The notes below the pieces were generated by a model. It saw only the letters and a program-made list of their open reading frames with translations. It ran no database searches and was not told the origin of the DNA. Positions 1 through 7,176 of a stretch of DNA of 64,000 nucleotides are shown piece after piece. The stretch spans positions 1 to 64,000 of the forward strand of contig CAZVZG010000021.1 in the NCBI GenBank assembly GCA_964630785.1, given 5' to 3'. A program made the position numbers and the translations under genes. Positions within the stretch are counted from its first letter, which is position 1; each line of letters starts with the position of its first letter. Origin of the DNA: JADLCX01 sp964630785 (GTDB lineage Bacteria > Planctomycetota > Phycisphaerae > Phycisphaerales > UBA1924).

Positions 1-11
1 ACAATCGCGCC

Positions 12-1106
12 GTGACCACCCCCCCTCCTCCCCCTCCCTCCCCCCCCTCCCCTCCCCCCCTCCACCCTCACCACACTCCGCCCTCGGACGTTCAACCTCT
101 CCTGCTGGCACCGACGCTCCTGAGCAAAGTTTGGGGTGGATGCCGGCTCGCGAGGCTCGGCAAAATCCTGCCGGGCGATTCCGCAATCGGCGAGTCGTGG
201 GAGCTCGCCGACCTCGGCGTGACCAGCGCCTCCGGCGCGGGCGGCGGGGCCGTGCGAACGAAGATCGTGGGCGGCCCGCTCGACGGTCGCACGCTCGGCG
301 AAGCCGCGGCGGGGTGGGGACGCGCCCTCATGGGCGGCGCCGACCTGACACCCGCGGGCGAGTTTCCCCTGCTGGTCAAGTACCTCGACGCGAGCGCGAA
401 CCTCTCCGTGCAGGTGCACCCCTCACCCGCCTACGCCGCGGCCCACCCCGGCGCCAGCCTGAAGACCGAGTCGTGGTACGTCGTCGAGGCCGATCCCGGC
501 GCCGTGCTGTACATCGGGCTGGCGCCGGGCGTGAGCGCGGAAGAGTTCGCCCGCGCGGCCCGCGCCGCCTCGCCGCGCCTGGGCGAGATGCTTCGGCGCG
601 TGCCGGCCGTGGCCGGTGAGTGCCACACGCTGCCCAGCGGCACGGTACACGCACTGGGCGCGGGCGTCACCGTCGCCGAGGTTCAGACGCCCAGCGACAC
701 TACGTTCCGTTTGTACGACTGGGGCCGCGACGGACGCGAACTGCACGTCGAGGCCGCCCTTGAAAGCATGGGCGACCCGACGATCGGCGAGGCGGAGCGC
801 CGCACGCTCGAAGAGGGCGAGTTGTGCGGGCGTGTGGCGACCACGCCGCACTACACGATCGACGCCGCCCGGCCCGCCGACGGCGATGAGATCACGATCG
901 GGTACGCCTGTCGGCACCGGTCGGAGGGCCCGTTTGTGCTTCTGGTGCTCGGCGGGAGCGGGCAGTTGGTTGCGGCCGATGGCGCGTTCGCGCCCATGTC
1001 GGTGAGCACCGGACAGACCGTGCTGGTACCGTCGTCGATCGCCCGGCTGACCCGCCTGCGGGCCGCCCGCGGCCTGAGCGTGCTGCGCGTCGGGCTGTGC
1101 GTCTGA
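12..1106 (+). CDS. manA: Class I mannose-6-phosphate isomerase
   Basis: This enzyme would interconvert mannose-6-phosphate and fructose-6-phosphate in the cytoplasm, feeding GDP-mannose and surface sugar synthesis. The zinc-site motif QVHP is at residues 134-137, the glutamate of KTESWY at 153, and the catalytic-region motif PSGTVHALG followed by SDTTFRLYDWGR lies at about 208-238; all are hallmarks of the type I family. The length of 364 aa fits. The start is uncertain: a GTG at position 12 gives a proline-rich leader of about 22 residues encoded by a C-rich tract, and the frame stays open to the window edge, so the true start could lie upstream. The family assignment is firm; the N-terminus is not. 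Confidence 0.9.
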   Translation: MTTPPPPPPSPPSPPPLHPHHTPPSDVQPLLLAPTLLSKVWGGCRLARLGKILPGDSAIGESWELADLGVTSASGAGGGAVRTKIVGGPLDGRTLGEAAAGWGRALMGGADLTPAGEFPLLVKYLDASANLSVQVHPSPAYAAAHPGASLKTESWYVVEADPGAVLYIGLAPGVSAEEFARAARAASPRLGEMLRRVPAVAGECHTLPSGTVHALGAGVTVAEVQTPSDTTFRLYDWGRDGRELHVEAALESMGDPTIGEAERRTLEEGELCGRVATTPHYTIDAARPADGDEITIGYACRHRSEGPFVLLVLGGSGQLVAADGAFAPMSVSTGQTVLVPSSIARLTRLRAARGLSVLRVGLCV

Positions 1107-1378
1107 GCGATGTCCTCAAGCATCACGCTGTTGTCCACATCACAGATCGCGCCCGGCTCCCCCGAACCGGCCGCCCGCCGTATCCGAGGTGCACACTGCT
1201 TGACAGGGCCACCCAACTCGATAGGTTGCACGCTTCCGCCCACCGCGTCAATGGTTGCCGCGAACTCGGGAGGAATCACTCGCGCCCCGGTCCGTGTCGC
1301 TGGATCGGGGCGTGTTGGATCGTGAGCCCGTCCGTCCCTTGACCCCGTCCGGCATCGGTCGGGGTTATTCGTTGGGCA

Positions 1379-2143
1379 TCATCGAGTCGGGCGCAGCGTG
1401 TCGCCGACCAACTCGGGAACTATGCCGCACCTGTCGAGCGACGCGCACTCGGCGATGTCGTCGCCCAGCCCGATCGCGAGCAGGTTGCGCCCGCCGCGGC
1501 TGTGCGAGAGCATGTCCAGCACCGAACCCGGCCCGGAGGGATTCCCCACGGCGAAGCGCCACAGGTCCGCGGCGATGCGGGCCCGGTCGTCGTCGCCGAA
1601 GAACCATCCGCGGCCGTGCAACGCGACGGCCAGAGCGCCCGCGCACAGCACGTCCTCCTGCGACACGTCGCCGTTGGTGCCCGCGGCGATGACGTGAACG
1701 GGGACCGGCCGGGCGGCGAGGTGGGCCACAACGGCGCCAAGGTTGTTGAAGCACCCGACGAGCACGGAGGCCGCGCCGTTCCGGCGCGCGGTGAAGAGCG
1801 CCCGCGTGCCGTTGGTGGTCGTGAAGATCAGCGTCCGCCCGTTGAGGCGCTCGCGCGTGCATTCGGCGGGTGAGTTGCCCAGATCGAAGCCGGGGATGCG
1901 GACGCCGCCGCGTTCACCGCCGAGCAGCAGGCTCTCGTCGCGCGCGCCCACGGCGATAAGCTGCGAGCGGGTGGCGACGGCATCATCGGGTTCGAGGCAT
2001 GGGACAACCCCGGCCGCGCCGGCGTCGAGCGCACGGACGATCGTCGTCGAGGCGCGGAGCAGATCGACCACCACGGCCGCGGCGCCGTGGAGGCTGTCGG
2101 GCTGGACCTGGGAAGGGAGGAAGTGGACGTGGAGGGAGGGCAT
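1379..2143 (-). CDS. comB: 2-phosphosulfolactate phosphatase family protein (ComB)
   Basis: ComB hydrolyses 2-phosphosulfolactate to sulfolactate, a step of coenzyme M synthesis in methanogens; bacterial homologues are common and their role is less certain. The 254-aa product has the family blocks VVVDLLRASTTIV near the start, GGERGGVRIPGFDLGNSP in the middle and FTTTNGTRAL. The ATG at 2143 is chosen because homology begins at once with MPSLHVHFLP; the upstream extension of the open frame is low-complexity and overlaps the divergent neighbour at 2238. The gene is convergent with manA, and the 272 bases between them show no other gene. It shares a 94-bp divergent promoter region with the DinB-family gene. 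Confidence 0.88.
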   Translation of the reverse strand: MPSLHVHFLPSQVQPDSLHGAAAVVVDLLRASTTIVRALDAGAAGVVPCLEPDDAVATRSQLIAVGARDESLLLGGERGGVRIPGFDLGNSPAECTRERLNGRTLIFTTTNGTRALFTARRNGAASVLVGCFNNLGAVVAHLAARPVPVHVIAAGTNGDVSQEDVLCAGALAVALHGRGWFFGDDDRARIAADLWRFAVGNPSGPGSVLDMLSHSRGGRNLLAIGLGDDIAECASLDRCGIVPELVGDTLRPTR

Positions 2144-2237
2144 GGGATGGCGGATGGCGGATGTGATTATGGCTGTTGTCGGAGGCGGGTGCGGGGGATC
2201 GCACTCGGCTGGCTGTCGGCCGTGCGTAGGGTTGGGT

Positions 2238-2783
2238 ATGACGGCCACCCCATCACCTCCAGTGCGCCCGGTCCCGGACCTAGGCACGATCAGAATTCTG
2301 ATCGACCACACGGACTGGTCCAACGATCGGCTTCTCGATGCGGCGAAGCCCCTGAGCGACGAGCAACTCGATCGCGACATGGCGATCGGCCCCGGCTCGC
2401 TCCGCCGAACGCTGCTGCACATCCTCAGCGGCGAGTGCGTCTGGCTGCGGCGTTGGCGCGGCGAGTCCGAGACCCGCTGGCCCGACGAGGGCGAGCGTGT
2501 GGGCGTGGGCACGTTGCGGCTCCGCTTCGATGTCAACCGGCGCGAGCGAGACGCGTTTCTCGACCGGCTGGCCGCGGAGCAGGGGAGAGGGGGGACCGAC
2601 CTCGCCCGCGTGCAACCCTACCGCGATTCCAAGGGCACGATGTACCGTGCGACGCTGGGCGACATGCTCATCCAGGGCGTGATGCACAGCAAGCACCACC
2701 AAGCCCAGGCTGTGAACATCGTGCGCCGGGCCGGCGGAGACTGGCCGGAACTCGACTACATGTATCGGGTCAGAGAATCGTGA
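2238..2783 (+). CDS. DinB/YfiT-like four-helix metal-binding protein
   Basis: The 181-aa protein matches the DinB-like superfamily of four-helix bundles that carry a three-histidine metal site and often act as thiol-dependent transferases or detoxification enzymes. Visible ligands are the histidine in LLHILSGECVWL (about residue 57) and the pair in HSKHHQAQAVNIVR near the C-terminus. ILIDHTDWSNDRLLDAA at the start is typical of the first helix. The ATG at 2238 is the first that excludes the region antisense to comB. The substrate cannot be told from sequence. It is transcribed away from comB and is followed 55 bp later by the sugar O-acetyltransferase gene, so the two may be co-transcribed. 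Confidence 0.84.
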   Translation: MTATPSPPVRPVPDLGTIRILIDHTDWSNDRLLDAAKPLSDEQLDRDMAIGPGSLRRTLLHILSGECVWLRRWRGESETRWPDEGERVGVGTLRLRFDVNRRERDAFLDRLAAEQGRGGTDLARVQPYRDSKGTMYRATLGDMLIQGVMHSKHHQAQAVNIVRRAGGDWPELDYMYRVRES

Positions 2784-2838
2784 TGCGGCCGCCCGTGAGC
2801 GGCGTCGCTCGCGAGTCGGGCCCGCGGAGGAGAAAGCC

Positions 2839-3387
2839 GTGAAGAGCGAGCGGGAGAAGATGCTCTCGGGCGAGTTGTACCTCGCATCGGACCCGGAGCT
2901 GGCCGCGATGCGCCTGCGGGCGCGCCGGCTGACCCGCCTGTACAACACCTCGACCGAACAAGAGGGCCCGCGCAGGCTGGAGCTGCTCGCCGAGCTCTTC
3001 GGCGCGATCGGCCCCGGCGCGGAGGTCGAGCCCGACTTCCGCTGCGACTACGGGCTCAATATCCGCGCCGGGGCGAGGTTGTACATGAACTTCGGGTGCG
3101 TGGTGCTGGACTGCGCGCCGGTCACGATCGGCGACGGCTGCCTGTTCGGACCCGGCGTGCATATCTACGCCGCGACGCACCCGACCGATCCGGCCGTGCG
3201 ACTGACCGGCCGCGAGCTCGCGCGCCCCGTGACCATCGGCCACAACGTGTGGATCGGCGGCGGAGCGATCATCTGCCCCGGTGTGACCATCGGCGACGGC
3301 GCGGTGATCGGCGCGGGGGCGGTGGTGACCAGGGACGTGCGGGCCGGGGTGACGGCGGTGGGGAACCCAGCGCGCGGGGTGCAATGA
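2839..3387 (+). CDS. maa: Maltose/galactoside O-acetyltransferase-type sugar acetyltransferase
   Basis: A cytoplasmic acetyl-CoA-dependent acetyltransferase of the maltose acetyltransferase (Maa/LacA/NodL) group, 182 aa. The N-terminal Mac segment KMLSGELYLASDPEL precedes a left-handed beta-helix built from hexapeptide repeats. The catalytic histidine lies in IYAATHPTDPAVR, and the acetyl-CoA-binding coil in GHNVWIGGGAIICPGVTIGDG. The C-terminus VTAVGNPARGVQ is standard. The acceptor sugar is unknown. The ATG at 2839 follows a GGAGG-like site (2825-2830). Whether it belongs functionally with the DinB-family gene just upstream is not evident. Confidence 0.88.
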   Translation: MKSEREKMLSGELYLASDPELAAMRLRARRLTRLYNTSTEQEGPRRLELLAELFGAIGPGAEVEPDFRCDYGLNIRAGARLYMNFGCVVLDCAPVTIGDGCLFGPGVHIYAATHPTDPAVRLTGRELARPVTIGHNVWIGGGAIICPGVTIGDGAVIGAGAVVTRDVRAGVTAVGNPARGVQ

Positions 3388-3410
3388 GAGGTGTGCCTGT
3401 CTCTGGAGAG

Positions 3411-3439
3411 ATGGAGCCGCGCCGCGTGAGCAAGCGGGA
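3411..3439 (-). repeat. Dispersed 29-bp intergenic repeat, copy A (inverted)
   Basis: On the minus strand this reads TCCCGCTTGCTCACGCGG followed by CGCGGCTCCAT. It matches copies at 6559-6587 and 7120-7148 (plus strand) with only a few mismatches. It lies in the non-coding stretch after the acetyltransferase gene. The copies have no coding potential in common and look like a small REP-type dispersed element. Confidence 0.75.
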
Positions 3440-3508
3440 ACCATCACGCCGACACCAACGCTTGTCGGGTCCTTGTATGGTCGCCCCCGAGTTTTGCAAG
3501 CGCTGGGC

Positions 3509-3536
3509 TTGACAGGGCCAAAAGCCGATGTATGGT
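3509..3536 (+). promoter_or_regulatory. Candidate sigma-70 promoter for the RbfA-like/RtcB operon
   Basis: A perfect TTGACA (3509-3514) is followed after 16 bases by TATGGT (3531-3536). It is in the 425-bp non-coding stretch 3388-3812 and would start a transcript with a leader of about 270 bases before the RbfA-like gene. No experimental support; the -10 box is imperfect. Confidence 0.4.
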
Positions 3537-3612
3537 TCGTTCAACCCCGCAAGCACAGGGCGGGCCCCGCGACAATGGAACTCGGCCACCCAACCTCGGA
3601 AAGGAGGACGCC

Positions 3613-3660
3613 ATGAATATTTCTGCACTTGCGACCTCACCGAGCACGCTGTCTTCTTGA
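3613..3660 (+). CDS. Possible 15-codon leader peptide (MNISALATSPSTLSS)
   Basis: A very short frame with an unusually good ribosome binding site, AAGGAGG at 3601-3607, five bases before the ATG, and a TGA at 3658-3660. It lies between the candidate promoter (3509-3536) and the RbfA-like gene. Five of fifteen residues are serine and two are threonine. About 35 bases downstream CGGCGC...GCGCCG (roughly 3690-3711) can form a small hairpin. It may be a leader peptide or the relic of a lost gene; expression is unproven. Confidence 0.3.
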   Translation: MNISALATSPSTLSS

Positions 3661-3812
3661 CGACCCGGCATTCCGTGCCGTCAAGGTCCCGCGGCGCTCG
3701 GTGATTGCGCCGCCGATCCCCCACTCACCCACTTGTAAACTGAACAAGCCCTGAAAACAGGCCGCGGTCTTGCGTGCGCTGCACGCGACTTCACGGCGAA
3801 ATGGAGCTTTGC

Positions 3813-4256
3813 ATGCCGACGCGCAAGCGTTCGCACGCGGCCCTGCGCGAACTCTGCGCGCGGCCGCAGGAAGAAGACGGCATCGACCCGCGGGAATGGT
3901 CGAAGCCGACGAAGGACGAGTCGCGAGCCGAGAAGGCCCGACGAAGGAAGGACCTGCAGTTGTGCAAACAGGCCCGGATGGCGATCGACGCCGCGCTCGC
4001 GTGCGCGACGGACGAGCGGCTGCGTGCGCTCCGGGTGTGTTGTGTCGAGCCCGCCCCCGATGCACGCCGTTTGCGCGTCCAACTGGGAGCGCCCGCGTGG
4101 GTGCTTGACACGCATCAGAAACACACGCACGAGCAGCTACAGCTTGCCCGTGGGTATCTGCGCGGCGAGATCGCGGCGGCAATCTCGCGAAAGAAGACGC
4201 CGCAGCTCATGCTGGTCTTGATTCCGCTGCCCTTGGAGGACATCGATGAAACGTAA
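3813..4256 (+). CDS. RbfA-like (ribosome-binding factor A fold) protein paired with RtcB
   Basis: A 147-aa basic protein whose central and C-terminal parts follow the RbfA pattern: KARRRKDLQLCKQARMAI resembles the first helix, LRALRVCCVEPAPDARRLRVQL the strands, and LARGYLRGEIAAAISRKKTP then QLMLVLIP the last helix and strand with the LR...PEL-type ending. RbfA binds 16S rRNA during 30S maturation. The start at 3813 is preferred over upstream ATGs because GGAG (3803-3806) is properly spaced. It overlaps rtcB by 11 bp, so translational coupling is likely. Unlike housekeeping rbfA it is not near infB or truB. I infer a role in ribosomal RNA handling linked to RNA ligation; this is family-level similarity read by eye. 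Confidence 0.72.
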   Translation: MPTRKRSHAALRELCARPQEEDGIDPREWSKPTKDESRAEKARRRKDLQLCKQARMAIDAALACATDERLRALRVCCVEPAPDARRLRVQLGAPAWVLDTHQKHTHEQLQLARGYLRGEIAAAISRKKTPQLMLVLIPLPLEDIDET

Positions 4257-5418
4257 GCGCCCGCTCGGCGTCGATAACTCGTTGACGCCGCTCTGCATCT
4301 GGACTCCGGAACCGCTGTCGGCCGAAGTGCGCGAGGTGGTCGCCCGCGTGCATCGGCTCGAAGACGTCGCCCATGTCGCCATCATGCCGGACGTTCACAT
4401 CGCCGGCCCGGTCTGCACCGGCGGAGTCGTGGCGACGACACGGCTGATCTATCCACAGGCGATCGGAGGCGACATCGGATGCGGATATGCGGGGGTAGCC
4501 CTCGATCTGGAAGCAAGCACCCTGGCGAGCGAGCGACGGGCGATCACTCTGTTCGACAGGCTCAACGAGTTCGTTCCGTTCATGCGGCACCGCTCGCTCG
4601 CCAACGCCCCAGACGTGCCCCAAGTCCTGCGGCAAGCGCTCTCGTCCCCAGCGCTGGATCGGGTGCTCGCTCGCGAAGCACGCATCGAGCTCGGAACGCT
4701 CGGACGTGGAAATCATTTCCTTGAGTTCCAAGCCGACGACGAAGATCGCTTGTGGATCATGGTGCACAGCGGCTCCCGGGCGCTCGGGCCCGCGGTCGCC
4801 GCACACCACGCCGAGCGGGCCGGAATGGCCGGCCGTTCGGCATTGTGGGCGATCGATTCGCAGACCGACGAGGGGCAAGCATTCCTGCACGACCACGCCC
4901 TCGCAGAGCGATACGCGGCGTGGTCGCGCGACTCGATGCTGGCACAGGCTATCCGCGCTGTGGAACTCGCCATCGGCGACGCGAGCGCGCGGCCGGTGGA
5001 AATGAGCAGATTCAACACCTGCCACAACCATGTTCACCATGAGGTGCATGACGGTCGCCCGCTGTGGGTGCATCGCAAAGGAGCCAACTCGGCGCAGCGT
5101 GAGGAGTTCAACGCCGTTCCCGGCTCGATGGGCACGGCGACGTTTCATGTGCGCGGCCGCGGCCACGCCCCGTCGCTCGCGTCCAGTTCGCATGGCGCCG
5201 GCCGCGCCATGACGAGGAGGGAAGCCCGAAATTGCGTCTCCCGCGATGTGCTCGATACGGAACTTCGCGACGTGTGGACGGACGCGAGGCTGCGCGGACG
5301 GCTGGCCGAGGAAGCGCCCCGTGCCTATAAGCCGATCGAACGGGTGATGCGGGCTCAACACGACCTTGTACGGATCGTGAGGCGGCTGCGGCCGGTGCTG
5401 GCGTACAAATCGCCGTAA
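4246..5418 (+). CDS. rtcB: RtcB-family RNA ligase
   Basis: RtcB joins RNA 2',3'-cyclic phosphate (or 3'-phosphate) ends to 5'-hydroxyl ends using GTP and Mn2+. The 390-aa protein has the metal and guanylate motifs in order: MPDVHIAG (48-54), GGDIGCGYAG (74-83, with Asp76 and Cys79), GTLGRGNHFLEF (150-161), a histidine cluster HNHVHHE (260-266), RKGA and PGSMGTATF (278-300), and SSSHGAGRAM (313-322), in which His316 matches the guanylylated histidine. The C-terminal AYKPIERVMRAQHDLVRIV is also standard. It overlaps the RbfA-like gene by 11 bp. At 390 aa it is close to the shorter bacterial RtcB forms. No archease or RtcA gene is in the window. Confidence 0.93.
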   Translation: MKRKRPLGVDNSLTPLCIWTPEPLSAEVREVVARVHRLEDVAHVAIMPDVHIAGPVCTGGVVATTRLIYPQAIGGDIGCGYAGVALDLEASTLASERRAITLFDRLNEFVPFMRHRSLANAPDVPQVLRQALSSPALDRVLAREARIELGTLGRGNHFLEFQADDEDRLWIMVHSGSRALGPAVAAHHAERAGMAGRSALWAIDSQTDEGQAFLHDHALAERYAAWSRDSMLAQAIRAVELAIGDASARPVEMSRFNTCHNHVHHEVHDGRPLWVHRKGANSAQREEFNAVPGSMGTATFHVRGRGHAPSLASSSHGAGRAMTRREARNCVSRDVLDTELRDVWTDARLRGRLAEEAPRAYKPIERVMRAQHDLVRIVRRLRPVLAYKSP

Positions 5419-5456
5419 GCAAACCGGCGACCCGCACTCGGATCGATAGCCTCTTC

Positions 5457-5462
5457 TATAAT
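5457..5462 (+). promoter_or_regulatory. Perfect TATAAT box upstream of the secreted protein at 5542
   Basis: TATAAT occurs 80 bp before the ATG at 5542, in the short gap after rtcB. No good -35 hexamer is seen at the expected distance (GCACTC at 5434-5439), so it is only a candidate -10 element. Confidence 0.33.
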
Positions 5463-5541
5463 GCGGTGGTTTATCTTGCCTTCTGCGGTTCAATCCCCAC
5501 TCCATCGACAACACGAACCAACCACCCTGAGAGGCATCGAC

Positions 5542-6507
5542 ATGACCAAGCGCCTGTTCACGATCGTGGCCTTCCTGCTCATCGCGTCCGCCGCGGCCAG
5601 GGCGGACGACGCTGTTCGCCTGCGGTACAAGTTCACGGCCGGCGAGGTGCTGCGGTATCAAACGATCACGGTCAGCAACATCGACCTCGGCGGCGATCGT
5701 TCCGGGCCCGGATGGGCACGACAAACGAGGGAGTGTCGGTTTGAGGTGCTCGACGTCGATGCAAGCGGTGTGGCGAAGATCCGGCTCACAACCGAGTCTT
5801 TCCGGATGCAGCAATGCGGCGCCCACGGCTGTGAAGTCTTTGACTCGCGCCACCCGAAAGCGGCCGAGACCGACGGCGAAAAGTACATGGCTAATTTGGC
5901 ACTTGAGGTCGGGGTCCCGATCGAGTTCCGGCTCTCACCCGACGGCCGGGTGACTGAACTGAACTTGGACCGGGTGATGGAAGTGATTAGAGAGAACTTC
6001 CGCGGGGATCCGGAAGTCGAAAAAATGCTCGCCGGAATGTCGGCGGCCAAGAAAAGCGCAGACGTGGGAACGGCGGCGGGGATCCGTTTCACGAAGTTTC
6101 CCGACACGGAGATCAAACTCGGTGACCACTGGGACGCGCCCACGACTTCCACCCAGACCCCGCTTGGCACCTCCACCGTGGAGAGCGGGTCCGAGCTCGA
6201 AGGCGTCGAGATGCGAACGGACGGCCGACGAGCGCACATCCTGTCCAACCGTCGCATGACGGTCGACACAAGCACCAGTATGCTCTCGCACCCCGCCGGT
6301 TTGAAGCTCGGGCCCGGTCCGACGACCCAAACGACCGAGCATGTCGTGTTCGACGTGGAGCGTGGACGGTTGGTCCGCAGCGAGACCGAGGACACCAGTG
6401 AGATGACGTTCCCGTCGTTGCCCGGCCAGACCGACCGCAGCCCGCAGAAGGGCCGCACCACCCTGACCACCGTGACCACGCTCATCGAGGTCGGAAAGAA
6501 GCCATGA
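5542..6507 (+). CDS. Secreted protein of unknown function (DUF6263-like)
   Basis: A 321-aa protein with a clear signal peptide (MTKRLFTIVAFLLIASAAARA), so it should act outside the cytoplasm. The mature part begins RLRYKFTAGEVLRYQTI and is rich in beta-strand patterns, resembling the planctomycete secreted proteins grouped as DUF6263; that match is from memory and tentative. Cysteines occur only around residues 61-100 (a CGAHGC pair). The ATG at 5542 is chosen over an upstream in-frame ATG because the signal peptide starts there and GAGAGG lies 7-12 bases upstream. Transcription is probably independent of rtcB. Confidence 0.7.
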   Translation: MTKRLFTIVAFLLIASAAARADDAVRLRYKFTAGEVLRYQTITVSNIDLGGDRSGPGWARQTRECRFEVLDVDASGVAKIRLTTESFRMQQCGAHGCEVFDSRHPKAAETDGEKYMANLALEVGVPIEFRLSPDGRVTELNLDRVMEVIRENFRGDPEVEKMLAGMSAAKKSADVGTAAGIRFTKFPDTEIKLGDHWDAPTTSTQTPLGTSTVESGSELEGVEMRTDGRRAHILSNRRMTVDTSTSMLSHPAGLKLGPGPTTQTTEHVVFDVERGRLVRSETEDTSEMTFPSLPGQTDRSPQKGRTTLTTVTTLIEVGKKP

Positions 6508-6558
6508 TCTGAAACGCGGTCGTGGATGCGGCACCCACGCATCCCGCTCTCATTCCGC

Positions 6559-6587
6559 TCCTGCTTGCTTACGCGGCGCGGCTCCAA
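6559..6587 (+). repeat. Dispersed 29-bp intergenic repeat, copy B
   Basis: Reads TCCTGCTTGCTTACGCGG then CGCGGCTCCAA, three mismatches from copy C at 7120-7148. The two copies are in direct orientation and bracket the hicB-hicA pair, with similarity extending to about 36 bp (6556-6591 and 7117-7152). This copy abuts the 3' end of hicB. Confidence 0.78.
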
Positions 6588-6593
6588 TCGATG

Positions 6594-6818
6594 CTACGAC
6601 GCCGCCTGGTAAATGACCGGCCGGTAGGTCGGTTTGGGGGGCTTGCGACGGTTGGCCTTCGCCGACGCGAGCCACGCTTCGATGGCCACCTGGACCTCCC
6701 GGAGCGCGTCTTCGGGCGTGGCCCCGAGCGCTGAGCAATAGCGGAGGTCGGGCACGTCTGCGACGAACGCCTTGTCCTCGGCCGAGTAAAAGATATTGAT
6801 GTGGTACTTGTGCTTCAT
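6594..6818 (-). CDS. hicB: HicB-family antitoxin
   Basis: A 74-aa protein with the HicB fold: FYSAEDKAFVADVPDLRYCSALGATPEDALREVQVAIEAWL is the characteristic strand-strand-helix arrangement (residues 10-50). HicB binds and neutralises HicA and often represses the operon. This short form has no obvious C-terminal DNA-binding domain, only a basic tail (KANRRKPPKPTYRP). Its ATG overlaps the hicA stop codon by four bases (ATGA, 6815-6818), so translation is coupled. The order is toxin first, antitoxin second, as in classical hicAB. Confidence 0.85.
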   Translation of the reverse strand: MKHKYHINIFYSAEDKAFVADVPDLRYCSALGATPEDALREVQVAIEAWLASAKANRRKPPKPTYRPVIYQAAS

Positions 6819-7063
6819 GGGCGGAGAACCAGATTGTATTCCTCCACCAGTTTGAGCAGCTGTCGGACTTGATACGGCTTGGCTTCACCGCCAAAGTCCT
6901 GCAGGTTCAGCAGCTCCCTGATATCCGGGTGTACAAGGATGTGATGGCTACCGGCGGTGCGATCGAGCCGAAATCCGAGAGCAAGAGCCAATCGAATCAA
7001 GTCGTCGAACTTGACGTTGGTCTGGCTCTGCGAGAGTCGATGGAGGAGTTTCCTGGGCTTCAT
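6815..7063 (-). CDS. hicA: HicA-family toxin (mRNA interferase)
   Basis: An 82-aa HicA-like protein. The family is a small double-stranded-RNA-binding-fold mRNase whose catalytic histidine sits in a G-S-H-H motif; here TAGSHHILVHPDI is present at residues 37-49. The N-terminal KPRKLLHRLSQSQTNVKFDDLIRLALALGF region is a little longer than in minimal HicA, and the C-terminus YQVRQLLKLVEEYNL matches. It is the first gene of the pair, coupled to hicB by a four-base overlap. The module lies between direct copies of a dispersed repeat, which may mark its acquisition. Confidence 0.82.
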   Translation of the reverse strand: MKPRKLLHRLSQSQTNVKFDDLIRLALALGFRLDRTAGSHHILVHPDIRELLNLQDFGGEAKPYQVRQLLKLVEEYNLVLRP

Positions 7064-7119
7064 GTTGCACGGCGATCGTTGCGACTTCTCGCGCCCGGAA
7101 GCGGCGTTATCGCCCGCGC

Positions 7120-7148
7120 TCCCGCTTGCTTACGCGGTGCGGCTCCAT
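7120..7148 (+). repeat. Dispersed 29-bp intergenic repeat, copy C
   Basis: Reads TCCCGCTTGCTTACGCGG then TGCGGCTCCAT. It lies between the hicA start and the 3' end of the DegT-family gene, in direct orientation with copy B. Copies B and C enclose the toxin-antitoxin pair. Confidence 0.78.
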
Positions 7149-7176
7149 TCGACCCGTGCGTGGGCGCTCCCCGACC

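Noticed and set aside
1198..1222. TTGACA promoter-like box between manA and comB
   Set aside because: Lies between convergent gene ends with no gene to drive and a poor -10.
3774..3812. Upstream ATGs (3774, 3801) for the RbfA-like gene
   Set aside because: No ribosome site; GGAG is correctly spaced only for 3813.
5485..5500. GGTTCAATCCC resembling a tRNA T-arm
   Set aside because: No matching stem, acceptor, D or anticodon arm can be drawn around it.
4207..5853. A 548-codon minus-strand open frame opposite rtcB
   Set aside because: RtcB has its full catalytic motif set on the plus strand; the antisense frame has none.
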